Below are positions 30,673-39,773 of a stretch of DNA of 46,396 nucleotides, one piece after another (within the stretch, counting starts at the first letter, position 1; each line of letters begins with the position of its first letter). This DNA is from Acidimicrobiales bacterium. GTDB taxonomy: Bacteria; Actinomycetota; Acidimicrobiia; Acidimicrobiales; RAAP-2. The notes beneath the pieces were generated by a model, which saw only the letters and a program-made list of their open reading frames with translations, was not told the origin of the DNA and did no database searches. The stretch spans positions 1 to 46,396 of the forward strand of contig JADGOG010000006.1 in assembly GCA_017883065.1 (NCBI GenBank), written 5' to 3'. The position numbers were made by a program, and so were the translations under genes.

Positions 30673-31722
30673 ATGACGTGGCGACTGGGGCTGGCCAGGA
30701 TCGCCGCGGACCGGGTGATGGGCCAGCAGACCTACGAGCAGGAGCTGCGCCGTCGGGCCGCGGTCGAGCTCGGCAGGGAGTGGACGGTGGACGACATCGC
30801 CGTACGGACCTTGCGCTCGCCGTTGGAGGGCACCCGTCGCCTGCCCTCCCGACTGCTCGCGGACGCCACTCCCGGTCTCCGCCGGGCTGCCGGTCGGCTG
30901 CTGTACCGGGGCCACGACGTGGTTCACCGATTGGACCTTCGCCTCCCACCGGCGCCTGCCTGTGAAGTGCTCACCATCCATGACCTGGCACCTTGGCGTT
31001 TCTCCGACGAGGGCCACACTCCTCCCGATGCTGCATCCAGCGCACGACGTGCCGCCGTGGTGATCTGCCCCTCACAGTACGCGGCCGATGAGGTCTCCTG
31101 GCGGCTGGGCGTCTCCGATCCGGTGCCCATTCACAATGGCGTCAATGCCGCCTTCTTCGATGCCACCCCGCTGTCGCACGTCGAGTTGGACGCGCTTGGG
31201 ATCAGGCAGCCGTTCATTCTGCATGCCGGCGGCTGTACCGGGCGGAAGAACCTCGCCGGCCTGGCTGCCGCATGGCCAACCGTGCGGCGTGAACGCCCTG
31301 ACGTGTCGCTCGTCCTCATGGGGCCGCACGACCCTCGCCGGAGCGAGCTGTTCGGACCGCTCGATGCCACCGTCTGCATCGGCATGGTCATCGACGAGCT
31401 GGTGGCCCGCATCATGGCCGCCGCCACGGTCGTCGTGGTCCCTTCGACCTACGAGGGCTTCGGTCTGCCCGCCGTCGAGGCCATGGCGGCGGGCGTGCCG
31501 GTGGTCGCATCGGACCGAAGTTCACTTCCGGAGGTATGCGGAAACGCCGCCTTCCTGGTGGAGCCGGACGCAACGGGTCTGGCGGGCGGTCTGATCGCCG
31601 CACTCGAGATGGGACCGGACGTCAAGGCGATGATCGCGAGAGGACGGGAACGAGCAGAATCCTTCACCTGGGAAGCCAGTGTGGCGGCCCATGCAGCACT
31701 CTGGCGGTCCTGCATCCCGTGA
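30673..31722 (+). CDS. GT4-type glycosyltransferase
   Basis: This 349-residue GT-B enzyme has the N-terminal acceptor half ending in EVLTIHDLAPWRFSDEGH and VVICPSQYAADEVSWRLGVS. The C-terminal nucleotide-sugar half has FILHAGGCTGRKNLAGLAAA, then VPSTYEGFGLPAVEAMAAG and VPVVASDRSSLPEVCGNAAF. Both Glu residues of the E-x7-E family signature (EGFGLPAVE) are present. No signal peptide or membrane helix is seen. It is probably co-transcribed with the hydrolase gene (16-nt gap) and is convergent with the GT2 gene. Donor and acceptor sugars cannot be told. Confidence 0.88.
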   Translation: MTWRLGLARIAADRVMGQQTYEQELRRRAAVELGREWTVDDIAVRTLRSPLEGTRRLPSRLLADATPGLRRAAGRLLYRGHDVVHRLDLRLPPAPACEVLTIHDLAPWRFSDEGHTPPDAASSARRAAVVICPSQYAADEVSWRLGVSDPVPIHNGVNAAFFDATPLSHVELDALGIRQPFILHAGGCTGRKNLAGLAAAWPTVRRERPDVSLVLMGPHDPRRSELFGPLDATVCIGMVIDELVARIMAAATVVVVPSTYEGFGLPAVEAMAAGVPVVASDRSSLPEVCGNAAFLVEPDATGLAGGLIAALEMGPDVKAMIARGRERAESFTWEASVAAHAALWRSCIP

Positions 31723-31761
31723 ATGGACTCCGGCGCATCTCGACGGAGCGAGCGGCCGGAC

Positions 31762-32661
31762 CTATCGGCGGGTCAGTCGATGGGCGATGGAGCGCCCCAC
31801 ACCGACGGGCGAGATCCGGATCCCCGTGACCAGTTCGCCGAGTGCCCTGCTCGGATCGTCGTGTCGATGGGTGAGCGCGGCATCGATCAAGCGCGACGAC
31901 CAGTAGCGCCTGTCCTGTCGGATGCCCGCCTTCGCGCTCTTGACCAGCGCTTCGTCACCACGCCGCTCGGCAGCCAACTGCTGCAATTGATGGGCGCGCA
32001 CGGCCCCGAGGGCAGTCCGCACGACATTCGTGGTCATGCTGTCGGGATGCTGTCGGGAATGGACCAGAACATCAGGCACGTAGACGAGGGGGCCCATCAA
32101 CGCCAGACGCCAGACGAGATCCATGTCCTCGCTGGTAAGGAGCAGAGGGTTGAACCCGTCGATGCGCTCGAACGCCTCCCTACGCACCAAGATGGTTCCG
32201 ATCAGCACCCAGGCGTCCAGCCGGAGCAGTGCGTCCACTGTCGTCTCCGGCTCCGGCCGATCGTGGCCACCGGCGATGTGAGCACCTCCGACATCGACGA
32301 CGTCGTACTGCGTGTGGCATGCCACCGCGTCGGGCTTGGCCTCGAGCGCTGCGACCTGGCACGTCAGACGTTCCGGCTCCGACGTGTCGTCGTCATCGAT
32401 GAAGGCGATCAACTTGCCCTTGGCCAGTGCGGCGCCGGTGTTCCGAGCCACGCTCAGACCCGCGTTCGCCTGATGGTGGACGTGGCATCGCTCGATGTTC
32501 CGGGTGATGTGGTCGATGGCTTCTCCGTCGGGCGATCCGTCGTCGACGACGACGATCTCCCAATTCCTCCACGTCTGGTGCACCACCGATTCGAGCGCCT
32601 CGCGCAGAAACGGGCCACCGCGGTTGGTGGTGAGAACGACGCTGACGAGGGGATCAGACAT
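31762..32661 (-). CDS. GT2-family glycosyltransferase
   Basis: This 299-residue GT-A enzyme begins VSVVLTTNRGGPFLREALES, followed by NWEIVVVDDGSPDGE, GLSVARNTGAALAKGKLIAF and the metal-binding IDDDDTSEPERL (D-x-D). A later acceptor-side motif LLTSEDMDLVWRLAL corresponds to the catalytic ED of inverting GT2 enzymes. The C-terminal 80 residues are helical and charged, without membrane helices. It is the last gene of the minus-strand glycan run, separated by a 140-bp gap in which no gene is seen. Substrates are unknown. Confidence 0.9.
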   Translation of the reverse strand: MSDPLVSVVLTTNRGGPFLREALESVVHQTWRNWEIVVVDDGSPDGEAIDHITRNIERCHVHHQANAGLSVARNTGAALAKGKLIAFIDDDDTSEPERLTCQVAALEAKPDAVACHTQYDVVDVGGAHIAGGHDRPEPETTVDALLRLDAWVLIGTILVRREAFERIDGFNPLLLTSEDMDLVWRLALMGPLVYVPDVLVHSRQHPDSMTTNVVRTALGAVRAHQLQQLAAERRGDEALVKSAKAGIRQDRRYWSSRLIDAALTHRHDDPSRALGELVTGIRISPVGVGRSIAHRLTRR

Positions 32662-32801
32662 GGGTCCCGTGAGGGAGCCGGAGCGCCGCGCCGTGCACCG
32701 GAGGGACTGCCGGCCTGCTCATGCTCGGCTGCCGGTGATCAGACCTCGTCCTCGGGGAGCAGACACCATCGCGCCGAGCGGACGGTCTCTCGACGGGCTG
32801 T

Positions 32802-33983
32802 TCATTTCGCCGCCAACGTGAGCGCAGTCTCGCGGAGGACATCATCCTGCCGGGCGGGATCGAAGTCACCCTCGAGAGCCTCGAATCCTGCCCGCACCAG
32901 CCTGTCCCTCCTGTCGGGAGCGTCGCGGAGCGCCAGCAGCTGGTCCACCATGCCGGCCGCGTCGATGCCACTGGCCACGGCCTCGGGTACGTCGACCGTG
33001 GCCGCGGCGGCCGCTGAGCACACGACGGGACATCCACAGGACCACGCTTGCAGGATCGTCGACTTCTGTCCGGTGACACGCAACGCCGGTACAAGCGCTG
33101 CCCACGCCTCTCGATAGCGGTCCTGGAGCACGCCGGCCGGGTGGGCGTAGTCGACAGAGGGTCCCTCGAGGAAGGGAAGGATGGATGGATGCAGGCCGGC
33201 GTCCGAAGCGATGCGGATGCGCACGTCGTCCCCGCACCGGCGCGAGGCGAGCTCGTCCAGGACGGCGACGAGACCCTCCGAGTTGCGGGGCTCGCTGAAA
33301 TTGCCGGCCACCAGCACCCGACTGCCGGTACTCGGTGACGACGCCGGCGGCCACTCCTCCACCGGCAAGGTGAATGGCAGCCACAGGTGCCGGGACCGCG
33401 GATACCTACGCCTCGCCCGGCGCTGTTCCGCCCTGCTGATGGAGACGACCACGTCGGGCTGGGCTCTGGATCGGGCATTGATCCATGTCGCGAGGGCACG
33501 GAACAACTTGCCTTGCCGTGACTGCGACGCGATCTCGGACATCTGGGTCAGATCTTCTTCGAAGAGGTAGATCGTCGGGCATGCCCGGAAGGCGCTCCGG
33601 AACTCGACCCCCAACCACGGTCCGAGTCCCAGGACGAGGTCCGGGGCGATGCGTCGTAGGCAATCCCCGAGCATGCGGTCACCGTCGCCATCGATGCCGA
33701 GGGCGTTCCTGGTCGCGTCGGCGATGACCGCCCACCGGTCGCTCCGCCGGGTCGGGAGGACGATGGACTCGCAGGTGAGCACCCCTGGGATGGTGGACGA
33801 CGATGGTGCGTCCGCCTCGGTGGCCAGCAAGAGAACCGTCACCCTGAAGTCGAGCGCCAGCATCGCAACCATCCGGCGGTGGCGTTGCACGAAGCCGTCA
33901 AAGGGTGCGTCCGACAGGTCGAACGGCCGCGCCAGGACGAGCATGCTGGGCCGGTCGTCACTGATATCCGCCGGAGGGCTCAT
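32802..33983 (-). CDS. Glycosyltransferase, GT-B fold (GT4-like)
   Basis: This 393-residue protein has an N-terminal half with MLVLARPFDLSDAPFDGFVQ and LVLGLGPWLGVEFRSAFRAC, then VVVSISRAEQRRARRRYPRS at the domain boundary. The C-terminal half has VLVAGNFSEPRNSEGLVAVL (the usual G-x-x-x-x-x-K-G region, here N/S/E-rich) and ALVPALRVTGQKSTILQAWS with GCPVVCSAAAA. This resembles group 1 transferases that lack the classic E-x7-E and use a Q/K-containing variant. The ATG overlaps the upstream glycosyltransferase stop by 4 nt, so they are coupled. Confidence 0.8.
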   Translation of the reverse strand: MSPPADISDDRPSMLVLARPFDLSDAPFDGFVQRHRRMVAMLALDFRVTVLLLATEADAPSSSTIPGVLTCESIVLPTRRSDRWAVIADATRNALGIDGDGDRMLGDCLRRIAPDLVLGLGPWLGVEFRSAFRACPTIYLFEEDLTQMSEIASQSRQGKLFRALATWINARSRAQPDVVVSISRAEQRRARRRYPRSRHLWLPFTLPVEEWPPASSPSTGSRVLVAGNFSEPRNSEGLVAVLDELASRRCGDDVRIRIASDAGLHPSILPFLEGPSVDYAHPAGVLQDRYREAWAALVPALRVTGQKSTILQAWSCGCPVVCSAAAAATVDVPEAVASGIDAAGMVDQLLALRDAPDRRDRLVRAGFEALEGDFDPARQDDVLRETALTLAAK

Positions 33984-35143
33984 GTCGAAGCCAGGCCGAT
34001 GGCCAGGTCATAGGCACGCGACAGGTCCGCGTGCAGCTCGGACATCGAGAACTCCGTCTTCCAGAGCTCGTGCGCAGCGGACTGCGCCTCGCTCAGGCCG
34101 CTGCGGACCAGATCCTGCACGCCGGCCACTACCGAATCGACGGTGTTCGGCACCCTCATCACCGAAGGTGGCCCCAAGCGGTCGTCGAGCCACGGGATGG
34201 TCGACGTCACGACGCAGGTGTCCGCCTGCAGGGATTCGAGGATGCCGTACGGGGCCCCACAGTCCGAACGAGTGGGACAGAGCAGGATGTCGATCCTCGG
34301 GACGACTTCCCGCAGGACCACCTCTCGGCTCGGATCGACGATCAATTCGACCCCTGATCCGGCGTCGACCGAGGATGCTGCGTGCTCCCGCGTCGTGACC
34401 ACGATCATCGTCCACGTCGGATCCTGGTCGTGGAGTCGCCGGAAGGCACCGATGGCGATGTCGCCACCCTTGCGGAGGAAATCGCGCCCGATGAAGCCCA
34501 GAGTCCTCCCGTCCGAGACCAACGGGCTGCGTTCCAACTCGGGGAGTGCGGTGCTGGCGATCAGAATCCGGTCAGCGCTCACCCCGCGGGCGATCAGCCA
34601 TGAGCGGAAGTGCGCCCCGTACACGGTCATCACCCCGTTGCCGACCGGGTGAAGCCATGGCACGTGGACGTCGAACAGCCGGGCCATGATCGATTCGCCG
34701 GCAGTGGCGATGCGGGCCCGAGTCGGTGACCATCCCTCCCGGAATCGATAGAGCTCGGAAAGGGGATAGCCGGCACTGGACACGACCGGCAGTCTGGTTC
34801 CGACCTGCCGGATGGGGAACAGATGCTGGTGGATCAGGTCGAATGCTCCGGGCTGCGCCGTGATGAACCAGTTGGGTTCACGAAACAGGACCCCGCACTT
34901 CCTCAATCCCGATTCGATGAGGCGGAGTCCGAAGATGGCCAGGTCGGACGGATCACGGGGATTGCGCCATGGCTTCCTCCCGCGCACCCGAACGGTTCCG
35001 GCCGCGATGGCCTCCTGGTAGGTGATGTAGCGCACGCCGGGTGGAGGGTGGGCGAGGAGTGCCTCGGTGTATGACGTATCCCCGGATGTCGGGTCGCGGT
35101 CGGTCAGCGGGCTGAACAGCAGTACCCGACGATCAGTCATCAT
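33980..35143 (-). CDS. GT4-type glycosyltransferase
   Basis: This 387-residue protein starts at ATG 35143 (or the adjacent ATG 35140). Its N-terminus is VLLFSPLTDRDPTSGDTSYT; the acceptor half includes FDLIHQHLFPIRQVGTRLPV. Sequence in the C-terminal half includes LGFIGRDFLRKGGDIAIGAF (the conserved R-K-G phosphate-binding loop) and ILLCPTRSDCGAPYGILESL (donor-binding E, with G-x-P-x-G-x-x-E). A much longer open frame up to 36013 runs through the permease gene in another frame and is rejected. It is coupled to the next glycosyltransferase by a 4-nt overlap. It lies 110 nt after the exporter permease. Confidence 0.87.
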   Translation of the reverse strand: MMTDRRVLLFSPLTDRDPTSGDTSYTEALLAHPPPGVRYITYQEAIAAGTVRVRGRKPWRNPRDPSDLAIFGLRLIESGLRKCGVLFREPNWFITAQPGAFDLIHQHLFPIRQVGTRLPVVSSAGYPLSELYRFREGWSPTRARIATAGESIMARLFDVHVPWLHPVGNGVMTVYGAHFRSWLIARGVSADRILIASTALPELERSPLVSDGRTLGFIGRDFLRKGGDIAIGAFRRLHDQDPTWTMIVVTTREHAASSVDAGSGVELIVDPSREVVLREVVPRIDILLCPTRSDCGAPYGILESLQADTCVVTSTIPWLDDRLGPPSVMRVPNTVDSVVAGVQDLVRSGLSEAQSAAHELWKTEFSMSELHADLSRAYDLAIGLAST

Positions 35144-35253
35144 GCACGCTCGTGCCGATCGGCGACGCGGCCAGTCCGCCACACGGGCCGGCGTCGATGG
35201 TGTCCGTCGCTGCCACTGCAGATTCCTTTCGGGGCAAGTCCGATCACCGTCCC

Positions 35254-36072
35254 TCAGATGAGGTCGGCGAAGCCCCGCTCCATCTGCTCGAAGATGATCG
35301 CGCCGCCGACGAAGACGGCGATGGGTACGACGATGGAGGCGACGATCTCCCACAGCGGTGGCAGCGGCTGGCGCACGAACGACCACTGGAACTCCTGGAG
35401 GAGCCAGGTCAGCGGGTTCAGGTCGTAGACCACACGCCACTTGGAGGGGACGCTGGCGATCGAGTAGGCGATGGGGCTGGCGTAGAGCAGGAACTGCAGC
35501 ATGAACGGGACGAAGTAGTTCACGTCCCGATAGCGGACGGTGAGGGCAGCGGTCACCAGTCCGACGCCGGAGGCCAGCAGGATCACCATGAGCGTCCAGA
35601 GAGGAGTGAGCAGAACGGCGAATCCTGGATTGACCCCGTAGGCCACCAGGAGGACGATCAGGAAGACGGTTGAGACCAGGAAGTCCACGATGCACGAATA
35701 GACGACGGCCAGGGGCACCAGCATCCGGGGGAAGAAGACCTTCGAGACGAGATCCCGATTGGAGACCAGGGATCCCTGGGCCCGGGGGATGATCCCGCTG
35801 AAGAGGTTCCAGGCCAGCAGGCCGGTGAAGATGAAGACCATCGGCGGCTGGCCTCCGGTGGGGAGATGGGCCACCTTGTGGAAGACCAGGACGAAGACCA
35901 GGGCGGTGAGCAGCGGCTGGAGCACCACCCAGACCACGCCCATGGCCGTCTGCCGGTAGCGGAGGGTGACGTCGCGGGCCCCGAAGCGGTAGAGGACCTC
36001 GCGTGCCTCCCACAGGTCAGCGACCTTGGGGAGTGAGAACCGGCCCGGAGGGGTGATGACGATCTTGGCCAC
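35254..36072 (-). CDS. ABC-2 type polysaccharide exporter permease (Wzm/TagG-like)
   Basis: This 272-residue membrane protein has six predicted helices and the ABC-2 permease landmarks. These are an N-terminal amphipathic coupling segment with VLYRFGARDVTLRYRQTAMG, VVWVVLQPLLTALVFVLVFH, and the extracellular/periplasmic-side LVSNRDLVSKVFFPRMLVPL. ALTVRYRDVNYFVPFMLQFL and LLYASPIAYSIASVP with NPLTWLLQEFQ follow. This matches O-antigen (Wzm) and teichoic acid (TagG) exporters. GTG 36072 follows the ATPase gene by 6 nt, so both subunits are made together. It would flip or export lipid-linked glycan made by the neighbouring glycosyltransferases. Confidence 0.93.
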   Translation of the reverse strand: MAKIVITPPGRFSLPKVADLWEAREVLYRFGARDVTLRYRQTAMGVVWVVLQPLLTALVFVLVFHKVAHLPTGGQPPMVFIFTGLLAWNLFSGIIPRAQGSLVSNRDLVSKVFFPRMLVPLAVVYSCIVDFLVSTVFLIVLLVAYGVNPGFAVLLTPLWTLMVILLASGVGLVTAALTVRYRDVNYFVPFMLQFLLYASPIAYSIASVPSKWRVVYDLNPLTWLLQEFQWSFVRQPLPPLWEIVASIVVPIAVFVGGAIIFEQMERGFADLI

Positions 36073-36078
36073 GGTCGC

Positions 36079-37320
36079 TCAGCTCTGGGAGTAGTCGAAG
36101 TCGGGGTACACGACGCCGTGGTCGGTTCCGTCGGGCGTGGTCGGACAGGGGTACGGGGTCACCGGAAGCACCTGGAAGTGACAGGCCTGCTCCCAGATGT
36201 CGGTGGCCCGGCCTCCTGCGTAGATGAAGAGATCGACGGTGTAGGCCCCGGGTTTGAGCCAGGGCGTCCGGAGCTTGAGCCGGCCCTGATTGTCGGTGGA
36301 GGGATCGAGCCAGAAGTCGACCACCCGGGAGTCGCACTGGGCGATGACCATCCCGTCCTCGTTGTTGATGAAGCAGGACAGGTGGAAGCGGCTACCGAAA
36401 CCGGGGTTGGCCCCCACGGTGAACTCCACCTCGACGTCCTGTCCCGGCTTGGTGATGTCGGCGGCCACGCCGACCTCGTCGAACCGGATCTCTCCGGTGC
36501 CCGGGCGGTGGGCTGCCTCCTTCATCAGCGGCGCGTTGCGGGCGAAGCTCCGCTTGTACTCCTCCAGCACCTCTTCGACCGTGCCGTGGTGGATCAGGTG
36601 TCCAGCGCTGAGGTAGATGGCCGAGCTGCACAGGTCGGACACCGTCTGCAGCTGGTGGCTGACCACGATCACCGTGCGGCCGTCACGTGCCACCTCGCGC
36701 ATCTTGCGGAGGCACTTGGCCTGAAAGTCCGAGTCGCCCACGGCGAGGACCTCGTCGACCACCAGGATCTCACTGTCGAGGTGGGCGGCCACGGCGAAGG
36801 CCAGGCGGATGTACATCCCGGTGGAGTACCGCTTGACCTGTGTGTCGAGGAAGCGCTCGGTGCCGGCGAACTCCACGATGGCGTCGAACCGCTGATCGAT
36901 CTCCTTGCGGCGCATGCCGAGCAGGGTGCCGTTCAGGTAGACGTTCTCCCGGCCGGTGAGCTCGGGATGGAAGCCGGTGCCCACTTCGAGGAGGCTGCCC
37001 ACCCGTCCCCCCAACTCGATGCGGCCGGTGGTGGGCGCGGTGATCCGGTTGATGATCTTGAGCAGGGTGCTCTTGCCGGCACCGTTGCGGCCGATGATGC
37101 CCACCACCTCTCCCCAGCCCACGTCGAAGGAGACGTCATGGAGAGCGTCGAACTCCTCGGAGTACTTCTTCTTGCCCTTCAGCCGCTTGATCAGAGCCTC
37201 TGCGGCGTAGGCGTCCTTGTCCTCCTGGCGGTGGATCCGGTAGGTCTTCGAGACGTGGGAGACCGAGATCGAGTAGTCGTCGGACACCGCGGACACGTTA
37301 GACGTCAGTTGTGGGAGCAC
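36079..37320 (-). CDS. ABC transporter ATP-binding protein of polysaccharide exporter (Wzt/TagH-like)
   Basis: This 413-residue protein has an ATPase domain at about 18-260. Walker A is GIIGRNGAGKSTLLK; the Q-loop/TagH-type segment is VGSLLEVGTGFHPELTGREN. The signature is KRYSTGMYIRLAFAVAAH (YSxGM in place of LSGGQ, typical of glycan exporters). Walker B is ILVVDEVLAVGDSDF and the switch His is in VVSHQLQTVSDLC. Residues about 285-400 form an added beta-sandwich like the Wzt C-terminal domain (VEVEFTVGANPGFGSRFHLS, PWLKPGAYTVDLFIYAGG), which in Wzt recognises the capped chain end. A carbohydrate-binding role is inferred. Other in-frame GTGs (about codons 9 and 12) could be the start. Confidence 0.93.
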   Translation of the reverse strand: MLPQLTSNVSAVSDDYSISVSHVSKTYRIHRQEDKDAYAAEALIKRLKGKKKYSEEFDALHDVSFDVGWGEVVGIIGRNGAGKSTLLKIINRITAPTTGRIELGGRVGSLLEVGTGFHPELTGRENVYLNGTLLGMRRKEIDQRFDAIVEFAGTERFLDTQVKRYSTGMYIRLAFAVAAHLDSEILVVDEVLAVGDSDFQAKCLRKMREVARDGRTVIVVSHQLQTVSDLCSSAIYLSAGHLIHHGTVEEVLEEYKRSFARNAPLMKEAAHRPGTGEIRFDEVGVAADITKPGQDVEVEFTVGANPGFGSRFHLSCFINNEDGMVIAQCDSRVVDFWLDPSTDNQGRLKLRTPWLKPGAYTVDLFIYAGGRATDIWEQACHFQVLPVTPYPCPTTPDGTDHGVVYPDFDYSQS

Positions 37321-37369
37321 CGGTTGTACCTCGGTCGACGGAAAGAGCGATCACCTAGGGATCGTCCAG

Positions 37370-39157
37370 TCAGTCGTCAAGCTTGAGGGCTGAGACGAAG
37401 GCCTCCTGGGGGACTTCCACCCGGCCGATGCTCTTCATCTTCTTCTTGCCCTCCTTCTGCTTCTCGAGCAGCTTCCGCTTCCGGGTGATGTCGCCGCCGT
37501 AGCACTTGGCCAACACGTCCTTGCGTCGGGCCTTGACCGTCTGGCGCGCCAGCACCCGACCGCCGATGGCGGCCTGGATGGGCACGTCGAACATCTGGCG
37601 GGGAATCAGCTCGCGCAGCTTCTCGGTCATCCGGCGGCCGTAGAAGTCGGCCTGTGACTTGTGGACGATGGTCGAGAAGGCATCCACCGGGGTGTGGTTG
37701 ATCAGCAGGTCCACCTTGACCAGGTCGGCGGTGGCGTATCCCTCGGGTTCGTAGTCGAGGCTGGCGTAACCCTTGGTGCGGCTCTTCAACTGGTCGAAGA
37801 AGTTGACCACCACCTCGGCCAACGGGATGGTGTAGACGAACTCGACCCGCTCAGGAGAGAGGTACTCCATCTTGACCATCTCGGCCCGGCGCCCCTGGCA
37901 CAGGTCCATCACCGTGCCGGTGTACTCGGACGGGGTGAGGATGGTGGCCCGCAGCATGGGCTCGTCCACGTGGTCGAGGTGGGTTGGTTCGGGCAGCTCG
38001 CTCGGATTGTCGACGTCGACGTGGGAACCGTCGTTCAGATAGGCCTGGTAGGCCACCGACGGAGCGGTGGCGATGAGGGAGAGGTCGAACTCGCGTTCGA
38101 GGCGCTCACGGACGATCTCCATGTGCAACAGCCCGAGGAAGCCGCAGCGGAACCCGAAGCCGAGGGCCCGGGACGACTCGGGCTCATAGGTGAAGCTGGC
38201 ATCGTTGAGACGGAGCTTCTCCAGGGCGTCGCGCAGGTCGGGCAGCTCGTCGCCGTCGATGGGGAAGAGGCCACAGAACACCATCGGCTTGGGGTCGCGG
38301 TAGCCGGCCAGGGCGGAGTCGGCCGGGCGGTTGGCCGTGGTCACCGTCTCGCCGGACCGGGCCCCGCCCACATCCTTGATGCCGGCGATCAGGTACCCGA
38401 CCTCTCCGGGGCCGAGCTCGTCCACCGGTACGGTGATCGGGGTGCGGACCCCGATCTCCTCGATCTCGTGGTTGCTGGCCAGATGGATGAAGCGCAGGCG
38501 GTCGGTGACGTGCAGCGTGCCCTGCATGACCCGGATGGAGCTCACCACACCCCGGTACTGGTCGTAGGCGGAGTCGAAGATGAGCGCCTGCAACGGGGCG
38601 TCGGGATCACCGACCGGCGGCGGGATGCGATCGACGATGGCGTCGAGCAATGCCGGGACCCCTTTCCCGGTCTTGGCCGAGATATGGAGGATCTCGGCGG
38701 CGGGGAGCCCGAGGACCTGCTCGATCTCGGCCGCACACCGTTCGGGATCGGCGGCGGGAAGGTCGATCTTGTTGAGGACGGCGATGATCTCGAGGTCGTT
38801 CTCGAGCGCCTGATAGCAGTTGGCCAGGGTCTGGGCCTGGATGCCCTGGGACGCATCGACCAGCAGCACCGCTCCCTCGCAGGCGGCCAGCGAGCGGCTG
38901 ACCTCGTACCCGAAGTCGACGTGCCCGGGGGTGTCGATGAGGTGGAGGGTGTGCCCGCTCCACGGGACCCGCACGTTCTGCGCCTTGATGGTGATCCCCC
39001 GCTCCCGCTCGATGTCCATCGAGTCGAGGTACTGCTCACGCATCTGACGGGGATCGACCGCCCCGGTCAGCTCCAGGATCCGGTCCGACAGGGTCGACTT
39101 GCCGTGGTCGACATGGCTGATGATGGAGAAGTTGCGGATACGGTCGACAGGGAGCAC
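37370..39157 (-). CDS. lepA: Elongation factor 4 (LepA)
   Basis: LepA is a ribosome-bound translational GTPase that affects translation under ionic stress and 30S assembly. The 595-residue protein has G1 at 14-22 (SHVDHGKST), the switch region [11 protein letters not shown]3 [14 protein letters not shown] and G4 NKID. The EF-G-like domains II, III and V follow ([20 protein letters not shown] in III). The LepA-specific C-terminal domain includes [20 protein letters not shown] and [20 protein letters not shown]. Length is standard. GTG 39157 is used; TACGCT lies 9 nt ahead. It is divergent from rpsT, a conserved pairing in actinobacteria. Confidence 0.96.
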   Translation of the reverse strand: MLPVDRIRNFSIISHVDHGKSTLSDRILELTGAVDPRQMREQYLDSMDIERERGITIKAQNVRVPWSGHTLHLIDTPGHVDFGYEVSRSLAACEGAVLLVDASQGIQAQTLANCYQALENDLEIIAVLNKIDLPAADPERCAAEIEQVLGLPAAEILHISAKTGKGVPALLDAIVDRIPPPVGDPDAPLQALIFDSAYDQYRGVVSSIRVMQGTLHVTDRLRFIHLASNHEIEEIGVRTPITVPVDELGPGEVGYLIAGIKDVGGARSGETVTTANRPADSALAGYRDPKPMVFCGLFPIDGDELPDLRDALEKLRLNDASFTYEPESSRALGFGFRCGFLGLLHMEIVRERLEREFDLSLIATAPSVAYQAYLNDGSHVDVDNPSELPEPTHLDHVDEPMLRATILTPSEYTGTVMDLCQGRRAEMVKMEYLSPERVEFVYTIPLAEVVVNFFDQLKSRTKGYASLDYEPEGYATADLVKVDLLINHTPVDAFSTIVHKSQADFYGRRMTEKLRELIPRQMFDVPIQAAIGGRVLARQTVKARRKDVLAKCYGGDITRKRKLLEKQKEGKKKMKSIGRVEVPQEAFVSALKLDD

Positions 39158-39277
39158 GGAGAGACCAGCGTACCCAAGGGGGCTCGGCCGCCGACACAGC
39201 CGGCCCTCGGAGCATCCGGGCCCGGTGGGCGGAGGGCCGGGCCGGGAGCCCCTCGGTGGGATCCGGCCCGATCGGCC

Positions 39278-39286
39278 TGCTATCCT
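39278..39286 (+). promoter_or_regulatory. Candidate extended -10 promoter of rpsT
   Basis: TGC-TATCCT (TATCCT at 39281-39286) lies in the lepA-rpsT divergent gap and would give a 5' leader of about 140 nt. No strong -35 is seen. Confidence 0.35.
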
Positions 39287-39304
39287 GCACTGTCTCCGGA
39301 ATTG

Positions 39305-39319
39305 GGTCCCACTGGGACC
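39305..39319 (+). other. Hairpin in the rpsT leader
   Basis: GGTCCC-ACT-GGGACC is a perfect 6-bp stem with a 3-nt loop in the predicted rpsT 5' leader. Ribosomal protein S20 genes can be autogenously regulated through the leader, so this is a candidate control element; position alone supports it. Confidence 0.35.
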
Positions 39320-39432
39320 GCCCGGGGTCCGATCTCCGGTGGTGACGATGGTAGGGCGGCGTCAGAGCCCCACCCCGCTCACACCACGACTGAACACATC
39401 GACGAAGGCAGCACGGACGACAAGGACCGGTA

Positions 39433-39702
39433 GTGGCAAACATCAAGAGTCAGATCAAGCGCAATCGCCAGACCATCAAGCGGCAGGCCCGCAACAAGGC
39501 CGTGCGCTCGGAGCTCAGGACCCGCACGAAGAGGGCGCACAGCGCCATCGAGGGTGGTGCGGAGAACACCGACGATGCCGTGCGTCTGGCCATCAAGCGG
39601 ATCGACAAGGCCGCGGCCAAGGGCGTCATCCACAAGAACCAGGCGGCCAATCGCAAGTCCCGTCTGATGAAGCGGGCTGCAGCCGCTTCCGTCGACGCCT
39701 GA
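39433..39702 (+). CDS. rpsT: 30S ribosomal protein S20
   Basis: S20 binds 16S rRNA early in 30S assembly. The 89-residue, strongly basic protein starts at GTG 39433 with AAGGA 6 nt upstream. It reads [20 protein letters not shown], with [20 protein letters not shown] in the middle and a C-terminal [19 protein letters not shown], all typical of the three-helix S20 fold. It is a single-gene unit, divergent from lepA and ending before a strong shared hairpin. Confidence 0.96.
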   Translation: MANIKSQIKRNRQTIKRQARNKAVRSELRTRTKRAHSAIEGGAENTDDAVRLAIKRIDKAAAKGVIHKNQAANRKSRLMKRAAAASVDA

Positions 39703-39742
39703 CCTTCCGGCACAGATCGGCCGGCGCAGCTCTTCCGGCACT

Positions 39743-39773
39743 GGTCAGACCGGCCTCAGGGGCCGAGCTGACC
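39743..39773. terminator. Composite bidirectional terminator between rpsT and the substrate-binding protein
   Basis: GGTCAG-AC-CGGCC-TCAGG-GGCCG-AG-CTGACC: an outer 6-bp and an inner 5-bp perfect stem around a 2x2 internal loop and a 5-nt hairpin loop. It lies exactly between the convergent genes, its last base touching the stop codon of the neighbour. There is no T-run. Confidence 0.6.

Noticed and set aside
35144-36013. N-terminal extension of the glycosyltransferase frame through the permease gene
   Set aside because: The extension overlaps the ABC-2 permease in another frame; the true start is ATG 35143/35140.
28700-37320. Island acquired recently from a low-GC donor
   Set aside because: Base composition by eye is as GC-rich as the flanking genes and no transposase, integrase or direct repeats were found; insertion is argued from gene order only.
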